A stretch of 64,000 bases of DNA from Pseudomonas sp. GM79 (GCF_000282495.1 NZ_AKJE01000004.1:55005-119004), one strand, 5' to 3'. Positions 27,684 through 36,260 are shown, counted from the stretch's first letter. The notes: generated by a model from the letters alone, not told the origin. Translations and numbers: made by a program.

Positions 27684-29285
27684 TTATTGGTCGATACTGA
27701 CGCCCGAGAACACGTTACGACCGAAAGGACTCACCTTGAATCCTTCGACTTTGGCGCTCAACGGCTGGTTGACCGTCGAGTGGGCGACCGGCGTGATGGG
27801 CACCTGCTGCTTGAGGTACTGCTGCGCCTGTTTGTAGAGCACCGTGCGCTGGTCACGGTCAGTGACGACTTTGGCCTGCTTGATCAGCTTGTCGTAAGCC
27901 GGATCACACCACATGGAGTAGTTGTTGCCGCCAATGGCATCGCAGCTGTACAGCGTGCCAAGCCAGTTGTCCGGGTCGCCATTGTCACCGGTCCAGCCGA
28001 TCAGGCTGATGTCGTGCTCGCCGTTCTTGGTGCGCTTGATGTACTCGCCCCATTCGTAGCTGACGATCTTGACCTTGAGGCCGATCTTCGCCCAATCCGC
28101 CTGGAGCATTTCGGCCATCAACTTGGCGTTGGGGTTGTACGGACGCTGAACCGGCATGGCCCAGAGAGTGATTTCGGTGCCTTCCTTGACGCCGGCGGCC
28201 TTGATCAATTCCTTGGCCTTTTCCGGGTTGTAGGCGGCGTCTTTAATCGTTTCGTCGTAGGACCACTGGGTCGGTGGCATGGCGTTTTGCGCCAGTTGAC
28301 CGGCGCCTTGATAGACGGCGTTGAGAATGCCTTGCTTGTTCACCGCCATGTCCAGCGCCTGGCGTACTTCGAGCTGATCGAACGGTTTGTGCCGCACGTT
28401 ATAGGCGATGTAACCAAGGTTGAACCCGGGCTTTTCGATCAATTGCAGTTTCGGATCGTTTTTCAGCGCGGTCACATCGGCGGGGCGTGGGTGCAGGGTG
28501 ATCTGGCATTCGTTGGCCTTGAGCTTCTGCACGCGCACCGAGGCGTCGGTGTTGATGGCGAAAATCAGGTTGTCGAGCTTGACCCGGCTCGGGTCCCAGT
28601 ACTGCTTGTTGCCGCTGTAACGGATGTTGGAATCTTTCTGGTAGCTCTTGAACACGAACGGGCCAGTGCCGATCGGCTTCTGGTTGATGTCGCTCGGCTT
28701 GCCGGAGGCCAGCAACTGATCGGCGTACTCGGCGGACAGGATCGCGGCGAAGCTCATGGCGATGTTCTGGATGAACGCGGCGTCGACACTGTTGAGCGTC
28801 ATCACCACGGTCAGCGGCCCGGTCTTCTCGACCTTGGCGATGTTCTTGTTCAGGCTCATCCCGTTGAAATACGGGAACTCGGTTGGATAAGCCTTTCGGA
28901 AGGGTTGCTGCGGATCGAGCATGCGATTGAAGGTAAAAAGCACGTCATCGGCGTTGAAATCGCGGGTAGGCGTGAAGTACTTGGTGGTATGAAATTTCAC
29001 CCCTTCGCGCAGGTGAAAAGTGTACTTGAGGCCGTCCTCGGAAATATCCCAGCTCGTTGCCAGGCCCGGTACGACGTTGGTGGCGCCTTTTTCAAACTCT
29101 GCCAATCGGTTGTACAGCGGCTCGGCGGCGTCGTTATCGGTCGCCGTGGTGTATTGCGCGGTGTCGAAACCCGCCGGGCTGCCTTCGGAGCAAAACACCA
29201 GGCTGTTATTGGCGGCCTGGCTAATGGAAGTGACGGCCAGCAGGCCGGTGCCCAGCAATGCGGATAAAACCAAGGTATGGCGCAT
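27684..29285 (-). CDS. Dipeptide-binding periplasmic protein, DppA-like (second copy)
   Basis: A 533-residue family-5 solute-binding protein. It has a signal peptide ending ISQAA, then NNSLVFCSEGSPAGFDTAQY. It is very similar to the copies at 29587 and 31471 through shared segments such as PTQWSYD, WAMPVQRPYNPNAKLMAEM and IGWTGDNGDPDNWLG. AGAGGGAG precedes the ATG. It presumably delivers a different set of peptides to the same DppBCDF. Positional counterpart of P. aeruginosa dppA3. Confidence 0.9.
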   Translation of the reverse strand: MRHTLVLSALLGTGLLAVTSISQAANNSLVFCSEGSPAGFDTAQYTTATDNDAAEPLYNRLAEFEKGATNVVPGLATSWDISEDGLKYTFHLREGVKFHTTKYFTPTRDFNADDVLFTFNRMLDPQQPFRKAYPTEFPYFNGMSLNKNIAKVEKTGPLTVVMTLNSVDAAFIQNIAMSFAAILSAEYADQLLASGKPSDINQKPIGTGPFVFKSYQKDSNIRYSGNKQYWDPSRVKLDNLIFAINTDASVRVQKLKANECQITLHPRPADVTALKNDPKLQLIEKPGFNLGYIAYNVRHKPFDQLEVRQALDMAVNKQGILNAVYQGAGQLAQNAMPPTQWSYDETIKDAAYNPEKAKELIKAAGVKEGTEITLWAMPVQRPYNPNAKLMAEMLQADWAKIGLKVKIVSYEWGEYIKRTKNGEHDISLIGWTGDNGDPDNWLGTLYSCDAIGGNNYSMWCDPAYDKLIKQAKVVTDRDQRTVLYKQAQQYLKQQVPITPVAHSTVNQPLSAKVEGFKVSPFGRNVFSGVSIDQ

Positions 29286-29586
29286 GACGCTCCCTCTTTT
29301 TGTAGTGTTTATTCAATGCGCCACGACCCCGTCTGGGGAGGTGTGGCTGCATTGAGCTCAAACCAATACGGGCAGCAAACCGATAGCCACGCAATCGCTG
29401 GTCAGATCCCGACGGTAGGTGCCGTGGGTCTGGCAGTAAATGCGCTGAGTCCTAAAGACTCGTAGGAAAAGGCAACGCGTCCTAACCCCTGGCTGCGTCA
29501 GACAGCGGATTAGGATGTAGGCAAATTCCTATCTTTTCGGCAGAAAAAAGCAGCGGCGTCGCTGAAAACGTCGCCGCTGCCTTTTC
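29286..29586. other. 301-base gap upstream of the 27684 gene
   Basis: Contains the terminator of the 29587 gene (29543-29584). The rest must hold the promoter of the 27684 gene. No clear operator or further element was seen. Confidence 0.6.
29543..29584 (-). terminator. Intrinsic terminator of the 29587 gene
   Basis: On the minus strand GCAGCGGCG pairs with CGCCGCTGC, followed by TTTTTTC. It shows that this binding-protein gene ends its own transcript. Confidence 0.88.
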
Positions 29587-31212
29587 TTATTTGCTGACGC
29601 TGACGCCGTAGAAGGAGTTCAAGCCAAATGGGCTGATCTTGAAGTCCTGCACGTTGTCGCGCATGGGTTGGAACACCGTCGAGTGAGCGATAGGTGTCAT
29701 TGGAACAGCATCTTTGAGGACGTGTTGCGCCTGTTTGTACAGTTCGGTGCGCTTGGCCTGATCGGTGGTGCGCTTGGCTTCCTTGACGATGCCGTCGAAC
29801 TTCTTGTCGCACCACTTGGAGAAGTTGTTGCCTTGCAGCGAATCGCAGCCGAACAGCACGTTCAGCCAGTTGTCCGGGTCACCGTTGTCGCCGCTCCAGC
29901 CAATCAGCATCGCGCCGTTTTCGCCGCCTTTGGAGCGCTTGATGTACTCGCCCCATTCGTAGGTGACGATCTTGGCCTTGATACCGATCTTGGCCCAGTC
30001 GGACTGGAGCATTTCGGCCATCAGCTTGGCGTTGGGGTTATAGGGACGTTGCACCGGCATCGCCCACAGGTTGATCTCGGTGCCTTCCTTGATGCCGGCT
30101 TCCTTGAGCAGCTCTTTGGCTTTCTCAGGGTTGTATGGCGCGTCCTTGATGGTGGTGTCATAAGACCATTGGGTGGGTGGCATGGCGTTGACGGCCAGTT
30201 GGCCGGCGCCCTGGTAAACCGAATCGATGATCTGCTGCTTGTTGACGGCCATGTCCAGTGCCTGCCGCACTTTCAACTGAGCCATCGGGTTTGGCTGATC
30301 GCTGCCCTTGATCTTGTCCATCACGTTGTAGGCGATGTAACCCAGGTTGAAACCGGCCTGGTCAGGCACCTTCAGGGTTTTGTCTTCCTTCAACGCCTTC
30401 AGATCGGCCGGACGAGGGAACAGGGTGATCTGACACTCGTTCTTTTTCAGCTTCTGGATGCGTACCGACGGGTCGGTGGTGATGGCGAAGATCAGGTTGT
30501 CGATCTTCACGTCGTCAGGCTTCCAGTAGTCCTTGTTCCCGGTGTAGCGGATGTTGGAGTCTTTCTGGTAGCTCTTGAACACGAACGGGCCAGTACCGAC
30601 CGGCTTCTGGTTGATGTCGGCGGCTTTGCCTTCCTTGAGCAGCTGGGCAGCGTACTCGGCGGACTGGACCGAGGCGAAACTCATGGCCATGTTCTGAATG
30701 AACGCGGCATCAACTTCTTTGAGCGTGAACTTGACGGTGTGGTCGTCGACTTTATCGATCTTGGTGATGTTGGTGTCCATCCCCATGTCGGTGAAGTACG
30801 GGAATTCAGTCGGGTACGCCTTACGGAACGGATCATCCTTGTTAATCATGCGATTAAAGGTGAACAGCACGTCGTCGGCGTTGAACTCACGAGTTGGCTT
30901 GAAGTACGGGGTGGTGTGGAACTTGACGCCTTCACGCAGGTGGAAGGTGTAAGTCAGGCCGTCATCGGAAATGTCCCACTTGGTCGCCAGGCCAGGAATA
31001 ACGGCGGTGCCGCCGCGCTCGAACTGGGTCAGGCGGTTGAACATGGTTTCTGCAGAGGCGTCGAAGTCGGTTCCGGTGGTGTACTGACCAGGATCGAAAC
31101 CGGCCGGGCTCCCTTCGGAGCAAAACACCAGGTTAGTCGCCGCTTGGGCGAAAGGTGCGCTGGCTAATAAGCTTGCGCCGACTAAAAACGGAATGACCGC
31201 GTGTTTAAGCAT
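29587..31212 (-). CDS. Dipeptide-binding periplasmic protein, DppA-like (third copy)
   Basis: A 541-residue family-5 solute-binding protein. It has a signal peptide (MLKHAVIPFLVGASLLASAP, cleavage after FAQA), then ATNLVFCSEGSPAGFDPGQY. The open frame starts at 31323, but the ATG at 31212 with GAGG before it begins the signal peptide. It is closest to the copies at 27684 and 31471. It is monocistronic, given its own terminator. Confidence 0.9.
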   Translation of the reverse strand: MLKHAVIPFLVGASLLASAPFAQAATNLVFCSEGSPAGFDPGQYTTGTDFDASAETMFNRLTQFERGGTAVIPGLATKWDISDDGLTYTFHLREGVKFHTTPYFKPTREFNADDVLFTFNRMINKDDPFRKAYPTEFPYFTDMGMDTNITKIDKVDDHTVKFTLKEVDAAFIQNMAMSFASVQSAEYAAQLLKEGKAADINQKPVGTGPFVFKSYQKDSNIRYTGNKDYWKPDDVKIDNLIFAITTDPSVRIQKLKKNECQITLFPRPADLKALKEDKTLKVPDQAGFNLGYIAYNVMDKIKGSDQPNPMAQLKVRQALDMAVNKQQIIDSVYQGAGQLAVNAMPPTQWSYDTTIKDAPYNPEKAKELLKEAGIKEGTEINLWAMPVQRPYNPNAKLMAEMLQSDWAKIGIKAKIVTYEWGEYIKRSKGGENGAMLIGWSGDNGDPDNWLNVLFGCDSLQGNNFSKWCDKKFDGIVKEAKRTTDQAKRTELYKQAQHVLKDAVPMTPIAHSTVFQPMRDNVQDFKISPFGLNSFYGVSVSK

Positions 31213-31470
31213 GGTGGCCTCATGATTTGTTGTCATTTTTGGAATTAGAGGACGACCTCGTGAGTCGACCTGCGGATACTTATGCAGGGGCCATACCCAA
31301 TGCAAGATCCTGAATGGCTCCAAACCTTAAACAGTGGCACGAACGTACCTTAATGTCGCATATGTATAAATTCCCGCACATTTGACCGTTTGCGCAGGTT
31401 TTTTACGGTGCAAAACGCGCACCGACAAGGGGCAACCGGGGCGTCTGGTGCACCCGGTTGGCGCCTGGTG

Positions 31471-33081
31471 TTACTTATTTATACTCACGCCATAGAAGGG
31501 TGTAAGGCCGAAAGGGCTGATCTTGAAGTCGGTGACTTCCTTGCGCAGTGGCTGGAACACGGTCGAGTTGGCAACAGGTGTGATAGGTACTTGTTGCTTA
31601 AGGATTTGCTGTGCCTGCTGGTACAGTTTGACCCGCTGCTGTTTGTCAGTAGACACCTTCGCTTGCTGCACCAGCTTGTCGTAGGCCGGGTCGCACCATT
31701 TGGCGTAATTGCTACCTTTCACCGCAGCGCAGCTGTAGAGCACGCCGAGCCAGTTGTCCGGGTCACCGTTATCGCCGGTCCAGCCGTAGATCATCGCGTC
31801 GTGCTCGCCGTTCTTGGCGCGCTTGATGTACTCACCCCATTCATAGCTGACGATGTTGGCCTTGATCCCGACTTTCTCCCAATCCTGCTGGATCATCTGC
31901 GCCGACATCCGCGCATTCGGGTTGGAGGCACGCTGCACCGTCATGGCCCACAAATTAATAGTCGTACCGGGCGCAACCCCTGCTTCTTTTAGTAGCGCGC
32001 GGGCTTTGATCGGGTCGTGCGGTGCATCCTTGATGGTCGGGTCATAGGACCATTGCGCCGGGGGCAGGGCGTTCTGCGCCAGCTGCCCGGCACTCTGGTA
32101 GACAGCCTTGATGATCGCCGGTTTATCGATAGCCATGTCCAGGGCCTGACGGACCTTGAGCTGGTCCAGCGGCGGATGGGTTACGTTGTAGGCGAGGAAG
32201 CCGAGGTTGAAACCGGCCTGTTTGAGCACGGTCAGGTTCGGGTCTTTCTCCATGACTTCGATGTCTGCCGGGCGCGGGTAGCCGCTGACCTGACACTCGC
32301 CGGCCTTGAGCTTCTGCAAGCGCACGGCGGCATCGGGTGTGATCGAGAAAATCAGGTTATCGAGTTTCACGTCCTCGGGCTTCCAGTAGGCCTTGTTGGC
32401 GGCGTAGCGGATCTGCGAGTCCTTTTGATAGCGCTTGAACACGAACGGGCCGGTGCCGACCGGTTTCTGGTTGAGGTCGGCGGCTTTGCCTTCCTTTAAC
32501 AGTTGGGCGGCGTATTCGGCGGACTGCACCGAGGCGAAGCTCATGGCGAGGTTCTGCACGAATGCGGCGTCGATGTTGTTCAGGCTGAAGCGCACGGTGT
32601 GGTCGTCGATCTTGTCGATGCTTTTGATCGTGGTGTTCAGGCCCATGTCGGTGAAGTACGGCGACTCGGCCGGGTAGGCTTTACGGAACGCATTCTGCGG
32701 GTCGAGCAGGCGCTGGAAGGTGAACAGGACGTCATCGGCGTTGAAGTCGCGGGTCGGGGTGAAGTAGTCGGTGGTGTGGAATTTCACTCCGTCGCGCAGG
32801 TGGAAGGTGTAGCTGAGGCCGTCCTGGGAGACATCCCAACTTGTCGCCAGGCCGGGTTCGACTTCGGTGCCGCCGCGTTTGAATTGGGTGAGGCGGTTGA
32901 AGACGGTTTCGGCTGAGGCGTCGAAGTCGGTGCCGCTGGTGTATTGGCTGGGGTCGAAGCCGGCAGGGCTGGCTTCGGAGCAGTAGACCAGGGTGGTGGC
33001 GGCTTGGGCGGTTTGTGCGAGTGATGCGGTTGTAGCGAGGGCGAGAGCAAGCAGAAGTGGTTTGACGGTGGTTCTTTCCAT
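31471..33081 (-). CDS. Dipeptide-binding periplasmic protein, DppA-like (fourth copy)
   Basis: A 536-residue family-5 solute-binding protein with signal peptide (about residues 1-27, ending QTAQA), then ATTLVYCSEASPAGFDPSQY. It is the most upstream gene of the dipeptide locus and the positional counterpart of dppA1/dppA2 in P. aeruginosa. The start codon follows GGGGA. Confidence 0.9.
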   Translation of the reverse strand: MERTTVKPLLLALALATTASLAQTAQAATTLVYCSEASPAGFDPSQYTSGTDFDASAETVFNRLTQFKRGGTEVEPGLATSWDVSQDGLSYTFHLRDGVKFHTTDYFTPTRDFNADDVLFTFQRLLDPQNAFRKAYPAESPYFTDMGLNTTIKSIDKIDDHTVRFSLNNIDAAFVQNLAMSFASVQSAEYAAQLLKEGKAADLNQKPVGTGPFVFKRYQKDSQIRYAANKAYWKPEDVKLDNLIFSITPDAAVRLQKLKAGECQVSGYPRPADIEVMEKDPNLTVLKQAGFNLGFLAYNVTHPPLDQLKVRQALDMAIDKPAIIKAVYQSAGQLAQNALPPAQWSYDPTIKDAPHDPIKARALLKEAGVAPGTTINLWAMTVQRASNPNARMSAQMIQQDWEKVGIKANIVSYEWGEYIKRAKNGEHDAMIYGWTGDNGDPDNWLGVLYSCAAVKGSNYAKWCDPAYDKLVQQAKVSTDKQQRVKLYQQAQQILKQQVPITPVANSTVFQPLRKEVTDFKISPFGLTPFYGVSINK

Positions 33082-33214
33082 GGAGTCCCCGTGGGTTTGG
33101 CTGCGGTGTTTTCCTGAGGGTAGCGTTGTTGGTGGGGCGGGCGGAAATATCGTTTTTTGAGGGGGACCCCTCTATCCGGGCATAGTCGGCCGGTTTTTGC
33201 GTTGATGGCGGACT

Positions 33215-33291
33215 GTAGGAGCTGCCGAAGGCTGCGATCTTTTGATCTTGAAAATCAACGTCATAAGATCGCAGCCTTCGGCAGCTCCTAC
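33215..33291. repeat. Palindromic repeat, type B
   Basis: Inverted arms GTAGGAGCTGCCGAAGGC plus TGCGATCTTTTGAT with a short centre; one arm reads ATAAGATCGC. It fills much of the 281-base gap between the last binding-protein gene and the next small gene. Confidence 0.9.
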
Positions 33292-33362
33292 GCAAAGCGG
33301 TGTCAGGCGGGCGTTTTGGGTGAAGTGAATTCCGTTTCACGTTGCTTGAATGAGCGCATGGC

Positions 33363-33596
33363 TCACGCCGCATACCGGGTCCGACTAAAAAACAGCGCAG
33401 CCCCGAGGGCGATAGCATTGGTTGAAACGATGCCCAGATCGAAGCCTGCGATGAAAGGCGGCAGCATCAAAATACTCGAAAACCCCAGAGCGACCAGCGC
33501 AATGCCCAGCCATTTTCTGAGGCCATAGGATTTCAGATAGAAGAACAACAGCAGGAACACTGCATAAGCCACGGCGTACAGGCCATATTCGTTCAT
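33363..33596 (-). CDS. Small integral membrane protein, unknown
   Basis: A 77-residue protein, nearly all hydrophobic, with about three membrane segments (residues 5-21, 29-45, 50-70) and basic residues between the first two. It starts four bases after the stop of the 33601 gene, so the two form one transcription unit. No family recognised. Confidence 0.65.
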   Translation of the reverse strand: MNEYGLYAVAYAVFLLLFFYLKSYGLRKWLGIALVALGFSSILMLPPFIAGFDLGIVSTNAIALGAALFFSRTRYAA

Positions 33597-33600
33597 GGTC

Positions 33601-34092
33601 TCACCCGCCTTGAGTCTTGATGATCATGGACGATGCTGAGTGCTGAGGGCCTATGCCGCCGCTGACCTGTGCATCCAGGCTGACGATGACATCGCCGGCG
33701 TGATAAGTCGGCAATGTGCTCAGCGTGAACTCGCGGACTGCCCATCCCACCGGGATGGCCGCAGCGGGCATGAATTTACCTGCCGCTGCGGCGAAAACAC
33801 CACTGGTGAGGTTGGCGATACTTGTTCGTTGGGCATTGAGTAAATCCCCCTGTAGCCGGGTCAGGGGTTTGGAGATCCCGACCATCATTTGGCAAGGCAA
33901 ATCCTTGGCGAGCATTTTGTCGTAGAGCTCCACCACCAGATTGCTCACTTCATAGTGGGCGGCTTTCGCTTCACCAAAATGCAGTGTTCTGAGGCCACCC
34001 CGTTCACTGGCTGACAGAGTGAAGCGCGATACGTTGAAGACAATTCCATGGTCGCCGGAAAACTGATCCCTTTCAAACTTCAATGCTCGCAT
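33601..34092 (-). CDS. Hypothetical protein, 163 residues
   Basis: Soluble-looking protein with one moderately hydrophobic Ala-rich stretch (about residues 98-118, FAAAAGKFMPAAAIPVGWAV). No recognised family. The start is uncertain: the ATG at 34092 has AAGG directly abutting it, whereas a TTG four codons further (34080) sits eight bases after AAGGA. It is cotranscribed with the 77-residue membrane protein. Confidence 0.6.
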   Translation of the reverse strand: MRALKFERDQFSGDHGIVFNVSRFTLSASERGGLRTLHFGEAKAAHYEVSNLVVELYDKMLAKDLPCQMMVGISKPLTRLQGDLLNAQRTSIANLTSGVFAAAAGKFMPAAAIPVGWAVREFTLSTLPTYHAGDVIVSLDAQVSGGIGPQHSASSMIIKTQGG

Positions 34093-34182
34093 CCTTATCG
34101 AGTCTGGAAAGGCAGGGAGTTTCTCTTAGCTCCTGGGCTTTCGCAAATGCAAAATCAAAAGCAGATGACACCGCCCTGCTGT

Positions 34183-34202
34183 GTGCGGGCTTGCTCGCGA
34201 AG
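34183..34202. repeat. Half REP, type A, degenerate
   Basis: GTGCGGGCTTGCTCGCGAAG is a single arm missing its first bases and without an inverted partner nearby. Confidence 0.7.
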
Positions 34203-34341
34203 GCTGCCTGACAACCGGCCAATCTGTTAATGGGTGTTTAAGAAATTAGTCTTGGCCATAGAGCTTTCCCACGCATTTTTCAGGTTGCCGGGTAGGAAGC
34301 AGTGCCTCTAATCTTTTGGCTGTCACTGAAAACTCAGTGAT

Positions 34342-34357
34342 CGGGAGTGAGATCCCG
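34342..34357 (+). ncRNA. Leader hairpin 1 (GTGAGA loop)
   Basis: CGGGA-GTGAGA-TCCCG. The hexaloop is identical to that of the hairpin at 34515. A further small hairpin ACTGA-AAAC-TCAGT lies just upstream. Confidence 0.5.
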
Positions 34358-34430
34358 GCTAAACGATTGGAAACCCACGCGAGCCACTCCATAATTGCCG
34401 TCAGCTTATCCGCTGCCAGCAAATGCGTTA

Positions 34431-34506
34431 TGGCGGCTGTGTGCGGGCAGACCTCGGTCTGGCCGGGTTCCTTTTGCCGGTAATCTCACACCGCACATAG
34501 CTGCCA
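34431..34506 (+). ncRNA. Three-way-junction RNA element upstream of the DUF6124-like gene
   Basis: Bases 34431-34446 pair with 34491-34506 in a 16-bp stem with no mismatch and two G-U pairs (34435/34502 and 34439/34498). It encloses a hairpin CAGAC-CTCG-GTCTG (34448-34461) and a second one CCGG...CCGG (34463-34480) with a 10-base pyrimidine-rich loop. Wobble pairs in an otherwise perfect stem point to structure in RNA rather than a DNA palindrome. It may be a cis-acting leader or a separate small RNA; no T run follows. From memory, similar elements precede DUF6124/DUF3077-type genes in other fluorescent pseudomonads (unverified). Confidence 0.65.
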
Positions 34507-34514
34507 CCTCTTCG

Positions 34515-34528
34515 CCGAGTGAGATCGG
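34515..34528 (+). ncRNA. Leader hairpin 2 (GTGAGA loop)
   Basis: CCGA-GTGAGA-TCGG. A 4-bp stem different in sequence from hairpin 1 but with the same hexaloop. Confidence 0.45.
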
Positions 34529-34548
34529 AAATTGATGGCTCCAATTTC
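34528..34548 (+). promoter_or_regulatory. Hairpin directly before the Shine-Dalgarno
   Basis: GAAATTG / CAATTTC with a 7-base loop ends three bases before the AAGGA that serves the ATG at 34563. It could modulate access of the ribosome. Confidence 0.5.
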
Positions 34549-34562
34549 AAAAGGAAAATTGC

Positions 34563-34931
34563 ATGGATAAGTTAATCCCGGACCCACCCTTCAACACCAC
34601 CACCCCCAACGCCGAAGCTTCGCGCACCGAAGAATTACTCAAAGACCGCGAAGCCATAAAACGCGCCCTCGATTACTACCTCGATCCACCCGCCCCATAC
34701 GCCCCGACACCCCGTCGTCCCAGCACGATGTATATGATCGCCCCCAACATGGATACCGAAAGCCTGTTGGCACAAGCCTGCGAGTCATTGGCCTCGGCCA
34801 GTGTCCTGGCCAGCGATTTCGCCACCCACCTGATCGGCCCGCAGCGCAATACAGTGTTGGCGATTCAACAGATCATCATGCTGGCGGAGTTGGCGGTGAA
34901 TCGGGCGTTGGATAACGTAGATCTGGCGTAG
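34563..34931 (+). CDS. DUF6124-like protein
   Basis: A 122-residue protein starting MDKLIPDPPFNTT, with the segment LLKDREAIKRALDYYLDPP followed by a C-terminal helical region (LLAQACESLASASVLASDFA; AIQQIIMLAELAVNRALD). This resembles the Pseudomonas-restricted DUF6124 family, whose function is unknown. No signal or membrane segment. Good Shine-Dalgarno (AAAAGGA). Expression is probably governed by the structured leader. Confidence 0.7.
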   Translation: MDKLIPDPPFNTTTPNAEASRTEELLKDREAIKRALDYYLDPPAPYAPTPRRPSTMYMIAPNMDTESLLAQACESLASASVLASDFATHLIGPQRNTVLAIQQIIMLAELAVNRALDNVDLA

Positions 34932-34947
34932 ACCCTCCGCAAACAAT

Positions 34948-35034
34948 GTGGAAGCGGGTTTGCTCGCGAAGACGGCGGTACATCCAACATCGCAGTGACT
35001 GACACACCGCTTTCGCGGGCAAGCCCGCTCCCAC
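34948..35034. repeat. REPIN, type A, diverged arms
   Basis: 87 nt; the left arm reads GTGGAAGCGGGTTTGC and the right arm TTCGCGGGCAAGCC, so the arms have drifted independently. Interior 41 bases. Confidence 0.85.
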
Positions 35035-35164
35035 AGGATTTGTGCTGATTTGAAGTTGGCGCATGACCTTGTGAGAGCGGCGGTGCGACGATTCGACTTG
35101 CCCGCGATTGACGGCAGGTCAATCAACACAAGGCCTGACGGACAAACTCCATTTCTTCAGGGCA

Positions 35165-35205
35165 CAAAAAAACCGGCGATCACTTATTGATCGCCGGTTT
35201 TCGTT
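35165..35205. terminator. Bidirectional intrinsic terminator
   Basis: AAAAACCGGCGATCA / TGATCGCCGGTTTT with a 6-base loop. It serves the SIMPL gene on the minus strand and readthrough from the left. Confidence 0.9.
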
Positions 35206-35218
35206 CAACCCTTACCAA

Positions 35219-35938
35219 TCACTGCATCAACACTTCAATCGCCCCGTCCGCCGTCATGCTGACCTGGCTGGTGCCGGCTTCAACTTCCGGCGTCACCGGC
35301 GCTGAATCCATGCCGGCCGCGGCTTTCATCATCATCGGCCCGCGCATGTACGGCTGTGGATAACCGTTGCTGTTGAGGTTCAGGTTGACGATTTTGTAGC
35401 TCTTGCCGCCCAGGGCGTCGGTGGCCAGTTGGGCGCGGGACTTGAAGGCGGTCACGGCTTCCTTGAGCAGGGCGTCTTCGCTGGCCTTGCGGGTTGGGGT
35501 GGCGATGGCGAAGTCCATGCCGCCCATTTTCAGGTCGGTGAGCAGTTCACCGGTGAGTTTGGAGAGGGCGGCGAAATCCGAGCTTTCCAGGCGCAGTTCG
35601 GCGCGTTCACGCCAACCGATGATTTTCTGGCCTTTGGTGTCGTAGATCGGGTAGCTGTTGCGGCTGCCCTGGCGCAGGGTGATGTCTTTGACTTCTTTAG
35701 CCTGTGCCAGCGCCTTGTTCATGGTGGTGCTGACGTCGGCGGCGAGTTTGGCCGGGTCGCTGTTTTGCTCTTCGGTGTAGAGGGTCACGATCATCAGGTC
35801 GCGGGCCACTTCCTGGCTGACTTCGGCGCGCAGGGAGATCTGGTTGTAATGCAGTTCGTCGACGGCCAGGGCTGGAAGGCTGGCGACGGTGCCAACGCTT
35901 AAGGCAAGAAGGGCGGCGCTGCGGCGCAATGTGTGCAT
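35219..35938 (-). CDS. SIMPL (DUF541) domain periplasmic protein
   Basis: A 239-residue protein with a signal peptide (about residues 1-25, ending LPALA) and a SIMPL/DUF541 domain (LRAEVSQEVARDLMIVTLYT; SSDFAALSKLTGELL; LGGKSYKIVNLNL). Members are periplasmic or outer-membrane proteins of unclear biochemical role, linked to oxidative stress in some bacteria. AAGGAG precedes the ATG. Confidence 0.85.
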   Translation of the reverse strand: MHTLRRSAALLALSVGTVASLPALAVDELHYNQISLRAEVSQEVARDLMIVTLYTEEQNSDPAKLAADVSTTMNKALAQAKEVKDITLRQGSRNSYPIYDTKGQKIIGWRERAELRLESSDFAALSKLTGELLTDLKMGGMDFAIATPTRKASEDALLKEAVTAFKSRAQLATDALGGKSYKIVNLNLNSNGYPQPYMRGPMMMKAAAGMDSAPVTPEVEAGTSQVSMTADGAIEVLMQ

Positions 35939-36260
35939 GAAAAGCTCCTTGGACGATGCGCAGGGGTTAAGGTCCGAACCTGCGTGAAACCATCAGACTC
36001 TAGCTTCAATGGTCCGGTTCGCACAGTTACAACTTCTATACAGATAATCAGCAGGTGGCTGCTTCGCAGCCAATCGCGGGCAAGCCACGCTCCCACAGGG
36101 GAACGCATTCCAATGTGGGAGCGTGGCTTGCCCGCGAAGGCGTCCTTATAGACGCAGCAATTCTTTCTGCCATGTGGTCGTTTGCCGCACTTTCGCCTCT
36201 CAGGCCCGCGGCTTGGTTATACTCCGTGCGATCCGCCTGGAGCGCTCATCAGGAGAGCTC
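35939..36260. other. 322-base divergent region, SIMPL gene and roxS
   Basis: Contains a variant REP pair and, before roxS, GGTTATACTCC, a good -10-like sequence around 36214 with a weak -35. No operator recognised. Confidence 0.6.
36074..36138. repeat. REPIN, variant type A
   Basis: Arms TCGCGGGCAAGCCACGCTCC and GGAGCGTGGCTTGCCCGCGA. Both carry the same extra T/A and C/G changes relative to the common arm, so the arms still pair. Interior only 18 bases. Confidence 0.85.

Larger units (their letters stand above)
34093..34562. other. 470-base region with structured leader RNA
   Basis: The first part holds the divergent start of the 33601 gene and a degenerate half-REP at 34183. From 34327 on it is filled by a series of hairpins leading to the Shine-Dalgarno of the DUF6124-like gene (listed separately). 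Confidence 0.75.
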
